Positions 1-9,595 of a stretch of DNA of 64,000 nt are shown here, piece by piece. Numbering within the stretch: position 1 is the stretch's first letter; each line of letters starts with the position of its first letter. The DNA is from Eriocheir sinensis (Eukaryota > Arthropoda > Malacostraca > Decapoda > Varunidae), in assembly GCF_024679095.1 (NCBI RefSeq), contig NC_066515.1, forward strand, positions 22,743,717-22,807,716. The letters are read 5' to 3'. Below the pieces are notes generated by a model. The model was given only the letters and a program-made list of their open reading frames with translations. It was not told where the DNA came from and ran no database searches. Made by a program: the position numbers and the translations under genes.

Positions 1-1
1 A

Positions 2-59
2 CTGGGGGACGTAGAGCGAGCGTACCTGTTCCTGTGTGTGTACCTGTGCGGCGGGACAG
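2..59 (+). CDS. Candidate internal or 3'-partial coding exon cut by the window edge
   Basis: Reading from base 2, one frame is open to a good splice donor (GGGACAG|GTGAGA, GT at 60-61) and gives LGDVERAYLFLCVYLCGG plus one Thr, ending in phase 1. The peptide is hydrophobic and aromatic, as in a membrane segment, and free of the simple-repeat signature that fills most frames here. The frame starting at base 1 is also open, so the reading frame is not decided by the sequence. The 5' side lies outside the window. I do not recognise the family. The short length leaves a real chance that this is fortuitous. Confidence 0.25.
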
Positions 60-275
60 GTGAGAAGGAAACGGAGGGAAAATAAATCAAAAGTAATAGG
101 AAAGTAAGAAATGGAGATGATATAAGATGAAAATAAATCAGAATAAAAGGCGACGATGGGAAAATATGTAGATGAAGATAATGTATGGGGGAAAATCGAT
201 CAAGAATAAAAGGAAAAGAGGAAAGGAAGATAAAACAAACGAGAAATTGAGAGAAGAGTGGATTAAGAAAAAAGA

Positions 276-277
<2 letters not shown>

Positions 278-328
<51 letters not shown>
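278..328. repeat. (GA)n microsatellite
   Basis: About 25 uninterrupted GA units. It faces an oppositely oriented (TC)n at 449-509, so the two could pair as arms of a hairpin with a spacer of about 120 bp. Confidence 0.97.
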
Positions 329-332
<4 letters not shown>

Positions 333-443
333 TAGGTAATTATGTCTACTAAATATACCAAAATGTCTCAGAAACATATGTTGGGTTAAGAAACTGGTAT
401 AGGAAGATTAAAAAAATTAATGAGGACAACAATGATATATAAA

Positions 444-448
<5 letters not shown>

Positions 449-509
<61 letters not shown>
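449..509. repeat. (TC)n microsatellite
   Basis: About 30 TC units, complementary in sense to the GA array at 278-328. Confidence 0.97.
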
Positions 510-513
<4 letters not shown>

Positions 514-844
514 GCTTTTCTTCCTCGTTTCTGTTTTAACTTCTTGCACTCCAAAATTTCTTATATAAAACCAGCAACCTTGAAAGGAATAAAACATATA
601 AGCTTACAACTTCCTCTCCTACCCGGTAATTGGTAAGGCTCAGCGCGGACCGAAGTGCTCCCAAAGATTTCTGACTGAAGTGGATGTCAGTCGAGTGAGC
701 AGTGCCGCGGCTAAATGAAACTCCTCCGAACGGGTTTCTCGCATCAAATATTACAAGAAATTAGAGGAAAATGGCAGCGTGTAGACCGTGGCAGAGAAGA
801 AGAACTGGAGGAGGAGGAGGAGGAGAATGAGAATTGGGTAGTTA

Positions 845-1258
845 AAGATTGTGAGAAACTTGATAGGAACAGTTTTTTAGGAAGGGAATTATGAGGAATA
901 TTAGGTTAAAAAAGCGAGAGAACCAATGGGAACAAATTAGAAGAAGGGAATGTTGAGAATATTGAACAAAAGGACAGAATGTAAAGACTGTGGAAGAGAA
1001 AAATAAAAATAGAAAGAGGAGGACAAGGAAGAGCTCCATAAAAAAGGAGGCTTGGGTTAGAGACAGCGAGAGAACCAATGGGAACAATTTAGAAGAAGGG
1101 AATGATGTGGATATTGAACAAAAGAACAGAATGTCAAGACTGGAAGGTAAGGACATGAGAAGGAGGACAAGAAGGAGCTCGATAAGAAGGAGGATTAGAA
1201 GGTTGAAGAGAGCGAGAGATCTGATGGGGACGGTTTTCAGGAAGGGAATGTAGAGGAT
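845..1258. repeat. Degenerate minisatellite, unit about 150 bp, purine-rich
   Basis: The block GCGAGAGAACCAATGGGAAC recurs near 914 and 1066 (spacing 152), with a diverged form at 1212. Each is followed by a GAAGGGAATG block and a TATTGAACAAAAG block. The first unit at 845-913 is shortened. Open frames across it are by-products of purine richness. Confidence 0.7.
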
Positions 1259-1260
1259 GT

Positions 1261-2400
1261 CATTCCTCTCCTACTTTATTCTCTCCTTCCTTCATTCCCT
1301 CCCGCCATTATTCTTTTTATTACTTCCTCCAGCTGTTATCCACGGCTAAGCTCACCCCCTTCGCCGACAGACCATATTTTCCCGGTTAATATTTCTTACT
1401 TTCTTTTCTTTTCTCTTGCTTGTCTTTTCTCCTCCTGGAACGAACATTTTCCCCTCCCCTTATCTGCACTTAATTTCTCCAGCTGTTTCCTTTAGTCTGT
1501 TCACTCGTCTCTGTTCATTATTTCTTTTTCCTTTCCTCTTCTCTCGTTTTAACCTCTTTTATTTGTAGGCATGTTTTTTCAGTTTTTTTTTATTGTTTTT
1601 TTCTCCTATCATCTATCAATTGTCTCTTCTATCTTTCATTTGCTTTCTTTCTTTCACGCCAGTATGTCTTTTTCTTACCCTTTGTCTCCATTATCTTCCT
1701 GTTCGTACTATCCACCACTTTCTTCAGTTAATTCCATCCTCTTTTCTGTCCCTATCTTCTCCTTGGTATGCTAGTTGCCTCCTGAACTTCCTGTTTAAAT
1801 AATTCCTCTTCCTCAACTGACTGACCTCTACCTTTTCTTCCTCCTTTCATCCCTCTTCCTCCTGCTCACTCGACATCCTCCTGGACACGGCGTTTCCTCC
1901 CTCGGCTCCCTTTGTATCTCTCCTACGTTCACTCTTTCTCTTTCTCTCTCTCGACTTTAATCCGTTTTCCATTTTCCGCTCTTTTTGACGTTGCTGGCTT
2001 CTTTTGTTTCGCTCTCACACTTTTTTTTCTGTCTGTCTCTCTTCTCTTCTCTTCTCTCTTTTTCTTCCTTTTTTTTTTTACTGTAATATCTGCCTTTCTC
2101 CATTTGCCCTTCACTTTTTATTTTCTCTTATTTCCTCTTCTCTTTTTTTTTCCCTTTTTATTTCTCTTCTCTCCTCCTTCGCTCTCTCTTCTTTTAGACT
2201 GCAATAACTACCTTTCTCTAATTACCCTCAACATTTATTATTTTTATTTCCTCATTTTCCCTAATCTTCTCTTGTATTATCTCTTTCTCCTGCTTTTCTT
2301 CTGCTTACCTCCTGCTTCTCCTACTCCTCTGTTTTTTTCCTTCTTTTTTTTCTCCTCATCTTCCTGTTTCTTTGGCTGGGCGCTGCATCGGGCAATTTTC
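1261..2400. repeat. Pyrimidine-rich low-complexity tract
   Basis: More than 1.1 kb strongly biased to C and T on the plus strand (TTTTTCTCC, CTTCCTCC, TTCTCTTCTC runs). Frames rich in F, L and S are open on the plus strand because stop codons need purines. No gene is supported. Confidence 0.75.
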
Positions 2401-2830
2401 TGATCCGATCGGTTTCCTTAAGTGTTTTTAACGTCTAATACAAACGAAATTACCTCGTCTAAACGTATCGTATACAAGTATGAGAAATCACATTCGCATC
2501 GGGGATTGCGGGCAGTTTAACTTGGCTTTATTTATCTACATAACTATTTTCTTGTGTGTTTCTCCCTCCATGTAATTCCGCGCTCGACTGAAGACTTTAT
2601 TGCGCTGATAGGATCTGTAATTACATGGACTGATTTGGTCCTCTGTTTACCCTCATGAGCCTCCTTGTGTGTGTTCTGAGTGGGGTCCATTAGCTCCCAA
2701 CTCCTCTATATACTAATAGTCTTCTGGGATCCTTCTTCTCTCCCTATTACTGACACTATTGTTCCCCCATACTCCCTGTACTCTACTTAGCTTCGTATAC
2801 TTCAGTGATTTAACAGTCTAACCTGGGATC

Positions 2831-3128
2831 AGACTTCAGGTAGTATACGTGTTTTTTCAATCTCATTTTTTCTACTCTTATTCTCAGTTTTCGTGTTATT
2901 ACTTAGTCTTTCTATCATCTTCTCTACCTTCTATTTCGTTTCTATCTCTCAGGGTGGTATGTGTCCTTGATTTTGGATGAGACTTCAGGCAGTATACGTG
3001 TTTTTCTCAATCTCTTTCATTATTTTCTACTCATATTTTCAGTTTTCCATGTTATTACTTGGTCTTTCAATCATCTCGTGTACCTTCTATTTCGTTTCTA
3101 TCTCTCAGGGTAGTATGAGTATTTGATT
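2831..3128. repeat. Two-copy direct duplication, unit 149 bp
   Basis: AGACTTCAGG at 2831 recurs at 2980. Both copies run through GTATACGTGTTTTT, TTCTACTC, GTTATTACTT and CTTCTATTTCGTTTCTATCT in the same order. The second copy ends near 3128, shortly before the SINE-like element. Confidence 0.85.
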
Positions 3129-3149
3129 TCGGCTCCTTTATTTTATTAT

Positions 3150-3250
3150 TATTTTTTTATAGCTAAAGAAACAGCTCAAGGGCAATAAAAAAAGGTGTTA
3201 AAAAAAGCCCGCTAATCGCTGTTCCCAAGCCCGCTAATCGCTGTTCCCAG
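3150..3250 (-). mobile_element. SINE-like short dispersed repeat, copy A
   Basis: Contains AGCTAAAGAAACAGCTCAAGGGC followed by an A-rich middle and AAAGCCCGCTAATCGCTG, the core shared with copies at 33.4, 41.8, 43.1, 50.7 and 61.3 kb. Taken in the sense where the A-rich microsatellite is the 3' tail, it lies on the minus strand. Its head unit (GCCCGCTAATCGCTGTTCCC) is present twice, 22 bp apart (3207 and 3229). The family identity is inferred from the six copies; no Pol III B box is visible. Confidence 0.7.
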
Positions 3251-3462
3251 ATCCATCACTCCCTTGGCTTATGATTTCCACGCAGCCTTCACCCCTTCAG
3301 AGGCTAAGGGAAGCATCTCCTCTCAAGACCCACCTATCCCTTCCTCTCCTCCATCACATCCCCGCCTCCCATCTGTCGTTAGCTCCTTCGTCTCATTATG
3401 TGTCGTAATGGCTCCAATTGCTTTGATTTGTTATGTAATCAATTTTTTCTCTTTTTTTTCAG

Positions 3463-3499
3463 GTGATGTGCTGCTTGCCGGTGGAGCCCTCGAAGAGAT
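3463..3499 (+). CDS. Candidate 37-nt microexon
   Basis: A strong acceptor (AATTTTTTCTCTTTTTTTTCAG, ending at 3462) and a consensus donor (GTGAGT at 3500-3505) bracket 37 nt. Two frames are open: VMCCLPVEPSKR, and DVLLAGGALEE in the next frame. Neither is simple-sequence. Flanks are AT-rich and intron-like. Without neighbouring exons the phase and product cannot be settled. The acceptor is unusually good for this window, but T-runs are common here, so chance pairing with a GTGAGT is possible. Confidence 0.35.
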
Positions 3500-4017
3500 G
3501 TGAGTGTTCGATATTGTTCTTTGGATTTATCTTTCTTTTGTTTCTGAATTGCGTCTCCTCTTCTTTGGGTCATCATATTTTTTCTTGGTTATTATTTTAA
3601 GTTATTATTCAACTTACGTGCAGTTCGCCTGTTGATTCTTAAATTTGATGAGATCGATTTTTCTTATTCTTTGGTTTGTCTTTTATATTTTTTGTTTTAA
3701 CTCCTTTCTCGTTGAGACTATATTACATTAGCGTTAAGAGATATTGTTTTTGTGGACTGAAAATCTGGCAAAAAATGGTTCCCAAGGTGAGGTACTGTAC
3801 AGGTATCAATCAGACGTCTCCGTGTCATGCGGGTTCCCATGCAAGCGCCTCGTCTTCGCTGCAAAAACTGGGGCATTCTTAGGCAACCCGCACCTCGGTA
3901 GCATTTCGGCACGACCCTCCTGACTCCCTCGCCCACAACCCCGCCTTTTGCACCGCTGGGGATATACTTTGCTGGGTTCTTTTTTACATCTCGTGGTGGT
4001 CAGCGGTCTCCACTTAC

Positions 4018-4120
4018 CGTCTCCACGAAAGGAAATTCCAAAGCCGACCAAGACGATATTCTGATCTGCCGATACCTGCAGGGCGTCAGGCAGGTCCTCG
4101 GGGACGCCTCTGCCTCCCAC
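4018..4120 (-). CDS. Candidate coding exon with PHR-domain-like core
   Basis: On the minus strand the frame is open and ends in a consensus donor (GGAGACG|GTAAGTGG, GT at 4017-4016). The translation contains VPEDLPDALQVSADQ followed by NIVLVGFGISFRGD. From family knowledge, PHR domains (BTBD1/2/3/6 and Highwire/MYCBP2 E3 ligases) carry a strand pair of the form D-x-I-[RQ]-F-x-V-D-x-x-[IV]-x-x-x-G-x-G-[LI]. Here D-A-L-Q-V-S-A-D-Q-N-I-V-L-V-G-F-G-I aligns without gaps. GC content and codon choice differ from the AT-rich surroundings. The acceptor is uncertain: the frame stays open upstream to at least 4200, and GGCAG|AGGC is one possible junction. A CTGCAG|GTATCG inside the exon is a cryptic donor. 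Exon status is more secure than the domain assignment. Confidence 0.5.
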
Positions 4121-4403
4121 GTGATTTGGGTAAAGGCTTTGTGGTGGTTCTTGCCTCCGATGCTTGCAGACGAGACGAGGGGGTGAAGGTTGCGTGGGAT
4201 CTGGACGCCTTCCTTTTGTGGCGTGTGATGCTTCAAGGCCACGGGGCGGATCTTTGTGTGCTGTTTGGATTTATTCGTTGGTTTTGTTATTCCTCAGGTG
4301 GACTGGTTTGGTCGGGGTTCAGGTGCTTTTTCTCTACTAACAGGGTCATGTGTTGCTTGGTTGCTTGTTCTTTATAGGTTTAGTTCATGTAATTCAGTAG
4401 ACA

Positions 4404-4960
4404 AGTGTGACTGGAGGAGAAGAAAAAGTACAGAAATTTCATTATACGTTTCCTTGGTGATAATATTCGTCTTAAAGTATTAAAAAGTAAGATGATCTGG
4501 TATTTCCCTTTTGTTACAGTGACCTAAAAGTGCAGGAATCTCATTATATGTTTGTGTAGTGGTATTAATTAAGGCTTAGAGTATTAGAAAGGAAGATGAT
4601 TTGGTATTTCTCTTCTGTTACTGCGACCTAAAAGTGCAAGAATCTCACGCTACCTTTGCGTTTGAATAGTGATTATGGTAGCCTTCAAGTGTTAGAAAGG
4701 AAGATGATTTGGTATTTCCCTTCTGTTACTGCGACCTAAAAGTGCAAGAACCTCACTTTACCTTTGCGTTTGAATAGTGATTATGGTAGCCTTCAAGTGT
4801 TAGAAAGGAAGATGATTTGGTATTTCCCGTCTGTTACTGCGACCTAAAAGTGCAAGAATCTCACTCTACCTTTGCGTTTGAATAGTGATTATGGTAGCCT
4901 TCAAGTGTTAGAAAGGAAGATGATTTGGTATTTCCCTTCTGTTACTGCGACCTAAAAGTA
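4404..4960. repeat. Tandem minisatellite, unit 104-108 bp, about 5 copies
   Basis: GTATTAGAAAGGAAGATGAT-type landmarks fall at 4477, 4581, 4689, 4797 and 4905. The last three intervals are exactly 108 bp and the first is 104. The first copy is the most diverged and the last three are nearly identical, as expected from recent amplification at one end. No shared open frame across units. Confidence 0.92.
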
Positions 4961-5348
4961 AACTATCGCTAATGAGAGAGAGTGTATGACTGAGTACATT
5001 AATGAGACAGACAGGCAAGGTTCAATAAGGAGGGGAGACTGAGGTAAGGGACGCCAGGTATGAGGAATGGTCCACTATGCAGGAGGGGCACTAATTAAGG
5101 GTATAAGGAAGGGCAATGCAAGGGAGGGAGTGATATAAGGGAAGGCTGGATATGAGGTCAGGTTCGGTATGAGTGAGGGATATGAGTGAGGGTCAGCGCT
5201 AATGGGCGGGTGTGTGTGAGCTATTGGGGCAGCGTGAGTTACTACCGTATAAGGGAAGGTTTGGTAGTGACTTGTGAGACACATTACTAGAGGTCCAACG
5301 TGGATTAGAGAGAGACATGAGTACCGGCCTGGACGATTTATTGACGGA

Positions 5349-5352
<4 letters not shown>

Positions 5353-5444
<92 letters not shown>

Positions 5445-5456
5445 ATCTATCTATCT
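5353..5456. repeat. (CT)n followed by (ATCT)n compound microsatellite
   Basis: About 40 CT units to 5431 and then ATCT/CTAT tetranucleotides. Confidence 0.96.
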
Positions 5457-5550
5457 CCTCTATCTATCTCCATTTGGGATTACACAAAATATACGCTGTA
5501 CCCCCATCAAAAAATAAAAATAAAACAAAATCTCAAAGTAGCTTCATTTT

Positions 5551-5577
5551 TCACCACCACCACCACCACCACCACCC
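5551..5577. repeat. (CAC)n microsatellite
   Basis: Eight to nine CAC triplets in an otherwise AT-rich stretch. Confidence 0.9.
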
Positions 5578-7250
5578 AGAGGAAGAATAAAAGCATCATG
5601 AACAAAGAGCAAATACAAGACTAGGAGGAGGAGAATACGCAATGGAGTTCCCTGGTTCCTCTCCTTTCTCCGCTTCCTCTGCTTCCCGGCTGCTCTGATT
5701 GTCCCGCCGAGGCCTTCATTTCCCTCTCTTGCCTATCAGATACTTGGCATGTGAGTCTCGTATAACACCAGCGACTATAATCAGGCCGGACAGTAACGCG
5801 TGTTCCATTATCATACACTGTGGTCAGACGGGGAGCTACTCAGGAACACGACGGGTTTAATACTGGACCTTTCTCCCAGCTTGTAGGTGTAGCAGGGTCG
5901 CTCGTCCTCGGTAATGCGTAAATGTTGAGGTTATTCAGTGGTTGTGTTGGCCGCTCTGTCTCTCAGGGAGTCGCGGTGGGCCAGACGGGCGGGTATTTTG
6001 GGTATTTTTCTTCGCGTTGGTTTCCTCTCGCCCAGCCGTGGAAAAGTTAGTGTGGGTCCGTCTTTTCCCTTATCTCCTCGCGGCTAATTGATAACAGAAA
6101 TCAGGGTTGATAAGCCGCCATTTTTCCTTATTTTGCATAACGTATGATCTCACAACTCGTCCCGCACGCCACACATCACAAAAAGTGCCACTTACACCTA
6201 CGTGGGAAAGTGATGGTCCCCGCCGCCCTCACCTCGCCGCCGCCTCGCCCTGGGCCGCGCCATGGGAAGCAGTGCGTGCTGGCTCTCCGCACTGTTGCCG
6301 TGGAGCGGGTGACGAAAGGCAGTAACATTAACAGTGCCGGGTCATCTCGCCCTGAAGCTCCTACCTCAACAGTGAAGTCAACAGCAGTCAAGCAAGAACC
6401 ATACTGAGAACTGGACTGTTGACTTACTTCTCGGTAACTCAGAGGCAAGGAGAAAGGGAAAGATATACGAGTTTAGAAATAAACAGAGAAGCATCAAACA
6501 CAAACTACATAAGAAAGAAACAAGAAATAAACTACAGAGGCTCTCTCCCAGACCCTCAACAGAACTGAATTGAACGAGGTTTGGGGGAAGCGGAGGGGCA
6601 GGGGGAGTTGTCCTAATAACATTGTCAGACAACTCAGGTATGGAGGGTCTCGGACATGCCTTAGATAACCTCGTAAAGGAAGACTGGAAGGCAAGATATC
6701 CCATTCGTGGAGTCGTGTTATGGGGCCACGAAGACTTGTTATCTGTTTCCATGACTTCATTTCTTCATCTGCCTGGATAGAGCGAAACGTAACGCAGCGG
6801 GCAGGGCGATTTTATCTGATCACAGCGTACAGTACCCGAATTCCTGCCAAATTATAGAGTGGTGGCGACGGGCCGACCCTACGTCTATTACCGCGGTGCC
6901 GGCGTGCTGGCGTGCCTGGCCTGGGTGGGGGACGATGGTGGACTCACTCATTTCGCTTACTGCCCCTTCCCTGCCCATTCCTGAGACCTTGATTCTCCTC
7001 TGCTCGCTACATTATGGGCCGTTAGCTGTTTTTCTCACATTAAAAAGCTATAATTTACCGATGAACTAGATTTCCCGCTGTTCGTCTAGCTGGAAGACGC
7101 TTGGGGAATTTGTTCATTTCGCCTACCGGACCGGAGCTTTCTCTTTTCTTATCTATCGACGTCTCCCCCTCCCACCCTTGTCGTAGGCTTTGGTCCTCGC
7201 GTAGGCTACTCCCTCTGGGCTGGATTTCTTCTTACATCAAACAGCGATTA
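5578..7250. other. Mostly unique sequence of mixed composition, no supported gene
   Basis: Contains GC-rich parts (6190-6330, 6845-6960) with short open frames. One frame at 6144-6407 ends in STVKSTAVKQEPY, which contains a sumoylation-like VKQEP, but there is no splice or start evidence. No repeat family seen. Confidence 0.5.
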
Positions 7251-7256
7251 TCTGCG

Positions 7257-7294
7257 TATAAAAGGCGAGTCTTCGTGAAAGTCAGGAGATCAGT
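7257..7294 (+). promoter_or_regulatory. Candidate core promoter: TATA box plus arthropod-type initiators
   Basis: TATAAAAG at 7257-7264 in the context GCGTATAAAAGGCG. Two initiator-like sites follow: GTCAG (A at 7284, 27 bp after the first T) and TCAGT (A at 7292, 35 bp after). Arthropod TATA promoters usually start about 30 bp downstream, so both spacings are slightly off. The flanks are GC-moderate and non-repetitive. No coding exon is identified directly downstream. Confidence 0.35.
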
Positions 7295-7963
7295 GTCTGT
7301 TAACTTCTCGTTGTTTGTCAGAGAAAACATAGGGTGTCATCTTTTTTCGCCCTTCCCTAACCTGCTATATAACTTTTTACAACACTAACCTGCTATAACA
7401 TTTTATCGCCCTAGCCTACGAGTGTGCCCCGCCGTGGTGTTCGGGGCGGGGGACGGCCGGGTATGGCGCCCCAGAGCCAGGCACCGTCAAGCCTCCCAAC
7501 AGGTTTCCCGCCTAATTAGAGCTTTGGCTTAACTACCTCGGTCTCACACGTCCTTCAGCCTTCACGCCGCCGCGCTCGTTATCTTCGTGTTCAGAGTGAA
7601 TTTCCCGGATAATGATGGTTAGTTTTTAATGCATTTTTCTGGCCCTCGGCGCCGTGTTTAGTGTGTGCCGTGCGTGTCGGGTGGGGCTGGTGTGGAAATT
7701 AAATGTGGGATTAGGAAGAGGAGCAAGAGGAGCAAAGAGGAAAAAGCTCCATTCAAGATAAATGTAGTGTGCGGTATTTTGTATCCAACTAAGTATCTTG
7801 TGATGAAAACATTTGTACTAATATTGATCCACTTATTTTACTGCTTCTGCTTATACTGTTAGTAATGCTATTGCTACAGGCACTGTTCTGCTACTGTTAC
7901 TACTGCTGGTGCCGCCTGTGCTGGACCTTCCCCAATTACTCCTGTGCAGATACAATTATAAAA

Positions 7964-8003
7964 TAATAATAATATTTATAACAGATAATAATAATAATGA
8001 TAA

Positions 8004-8034
<31 letters not shown>

Positions 8035-8055
8035 AATGATAATAATAATAATAGT
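7964..8055. repeat. (AAT)n imperfect microsatellite
   Basis: AATAATAAT with GAT, AAA and AGT interruptions; the translation is a poly-Asn run and not a gene. Confidence 0.93.
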
Positions 8056-8140
8056 AATAACAATGATAATACAGAAAAAAATACGCCTTTAGATCAGAAA
8101 GAGCAATCCTTTCCTGTGAGTCAACTAGACCTTAAAATTT

Positions 8141-8144
8141 AAAA
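8141..8144 (-). terminator. Pol III terminator of tRNA-Ala
   Basis: TTTT on the minus strand, 8 nt downstream of the discriminator base; a second T-run lies slightly further on (8135-8138). Confidence 0.8.
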
Positions 8145-8152
8145 TGAGATGT

Positions 8153-8224
8153 TGGAGGTGCCGGGGATCGAACCCGGGGCCTTTCACATGCAAAGCGAAC
8201 GCTCTACCACTGAGCTACACCCCC
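8153..8224 (-). tRNA. tRNA-Ala (anticodon UGC)
   Basis: The reverse complement folds into a complete 72-nt tRNA. The acceptor stem GGGGGTG/CACCTCC includes G3:U70, the alanine identity pair. The D arm is GCTC..GAGC, the anticodon stem TTCGC/GTGAA encloses TTTGCAT with anticodon TGC, and the T arm CCGGG/CCCGG encloses TTCGATC; the discriminator is A73. Box A (TAGCTCAGTGG) and box B (GGTTCGATCCC) are intact. A run of four T (plus-strand AAAA at 8141-8144) lies 8 nt past the 3' end and serves as a Pol III terminator. No intron, and CCA is not encoded, as usual in eukaryotes. Nothing suggests a pseudogene. Confidence 0.97.
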
Positions 8225-8349
8225 GTACGCTCTGCTAGGGTAAAGTAACATGAATTTAAGTCATCACCAACTGTGGAAAATACTTAGGCGTCCATGAGGA
8301 CTCATACAATTGACCCAGGACTCCATCACCACCTGGATTTTTCCTGAAA

Positions 8350-8394
<45 letters not shown>

Positions 8395-8395
8395 T
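8350..8395. repeat. (ATT)n microsatellite
   Basis: Fourteen to fifteen ATT units, lying 126 bp past the 5' end of the tRNA. Confidence 0.96.
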
Positions 8396-9173
8396 ATTAC
8401 TGTTATTTCCATTGATTATCATTATTATTAGTATATTTATAATTACTACTATTTCTACTGCTGAAGTTATACAAACATATTAGCATTAGCTGTAATGTAA
8501 GCCAAAGCAATAATGTATATTTCAATATCGATGGAGATAATTATAAGCTAATCTAAGCGTAACGTGTAGCAGAGCCACGCTAATGTTAATTCGTGCTCGC
8601 AACACGTCACAGCTCACCGTCAACAGCTCAGCTTTGGCATTGTTAATACTCCCAAACATGAACCTGTTGGCCTGCGTTCAAGTTTGTGCTTGAGCAGACT
8701 TGCAATAATATAAAGTAGTTTGTTTATGCCTTCGACCTTCTTAATGGTCAAGTGCACACACTGTAAAATCAGGACAAGGTCATCAGCAATGTTATAGAGG
8801 CGTTTTTCATTTACCTGTTATTCGCGTCGTTATGGGCCTTCACCTGCAGCACATTGGCAAGTTAGCAGGGAGGAGATGAGTTCCATGGGAACTAAATACA
8901 TTTAGGTCATTATTTGCAACCCCTTTTACTTAATTCTAATTACCATTACCACCACAACCACCGGAACGTAACATTACCTGCCAAATTTACTTTGTGTTCT
9001 TGTCGCTACCGCATTTTGCCCGACACTAAAGTTACCTCTGCACTTCCTTTAACTCTTATCACGTTGAATATGAGCTAACACAGCCTGCACACGCCACGCC
9101 TGCCCTCACAGTAACCGAGCCTTGGTTGTGAGAGAGCCGGGTAGAACACATAGCAATGGTTTAAGTAGGATAC
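8396..9173. other. Unique AT-rich spacer
   Basis: No gene, repeat array or splice-bracketed frame seen. CGCTAATGTTAATT near 8577 resembles the homeodomain-type motif noted elsewhere. Confidence 0.5.
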
Positions 9174-9400
9174 ATTCAGATTCAACAAAGACGTGGTTAG
9201 AATTTGTTTACTAATAGAGCGATGGATGAGTGGAACAGGCTTGGCAGTCATGTCGTGAGTGTCAATACAATAGATACCGTCAAGGAGAGATTAGATAAGT
9301 CCATGGACAGTGAAATTAGGTGGGGTTAGGCTCACAAAAGCTGCCTTCCATCTTTTTGCAAACTACTAATTTCCTTTATCTTATGTTCTTATGATCTTTT
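9174..9400 (+). pseudogene. Relic of a non-LTR retrotransposon reverse-transcriptase C-terminus
   Basis: One frame (9180-9329) reads NLFTNRAMDEWNRL, then GSHVVSVNTIDTVKERLDK, and stops at 9327-9329. This matches the well-known C-terminal tail of arthropod non-LTR polyproteins: [FY]-x-x-R-x-[VI]-x-x-W-N-x-L-P-x-x-V-V-x-A-x-[ST]-[VI]-x-x-F-K-x-[RK]-L-D. Two in-frame stops lie upstream, at 9162-9164 and 9198-9200 before NLFTNRA, so the copy is dead. No reverse-transcriptase core is present, as expected for 5' truncation. Assignment to a clade (CR1, Jockey or RTE) is not possible from this tail. Confidence 0.7.
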
Positions 9401-9412
9401 GTTCATATAACC

Positions 9413-9480
9413 ACCACTACCACCACCCCTGCGACCCATCCCCCCACACCACCACCACCACCACCACCGCCATCACCACA
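9413..9480. repeat. (CAC)n-rich tract
   Basis: CCACCACTACCACCACC and CACCACCACCACCACC runs, interrupted by CCCCTGCGACCC. Confidence 0.85.
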
Positions 9481-9595
9481 CCAGCTTTCATTACCACACG
9501 GCTCAGGGCGGGAACCTAAGTCGGCGAGCATCCTCTTCCCTCATTAAGCCACGCGCCGAAACTCCAGAAATATGGCAAAAAACTGGTCGCGATAG

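Noticed and set aside
5700..5760. Acceptor-like TTGCCTATCAG with donor-like GTGAGT 11 nt later
   Set aside because: An 11-nt exon without other evidence is too weak; pyrimidine-rich sequence makes such pairs common here.
6820..6995. Plus-strand frame EFLPNYRVVATGRPYVYY..ACLAWVGDDGG
   Set aside because: It looks protein-like, but no donor occurs before the stop, the acceptor is weak, and a second frame across the same bases is also open, as expected of GC-rich DNA.
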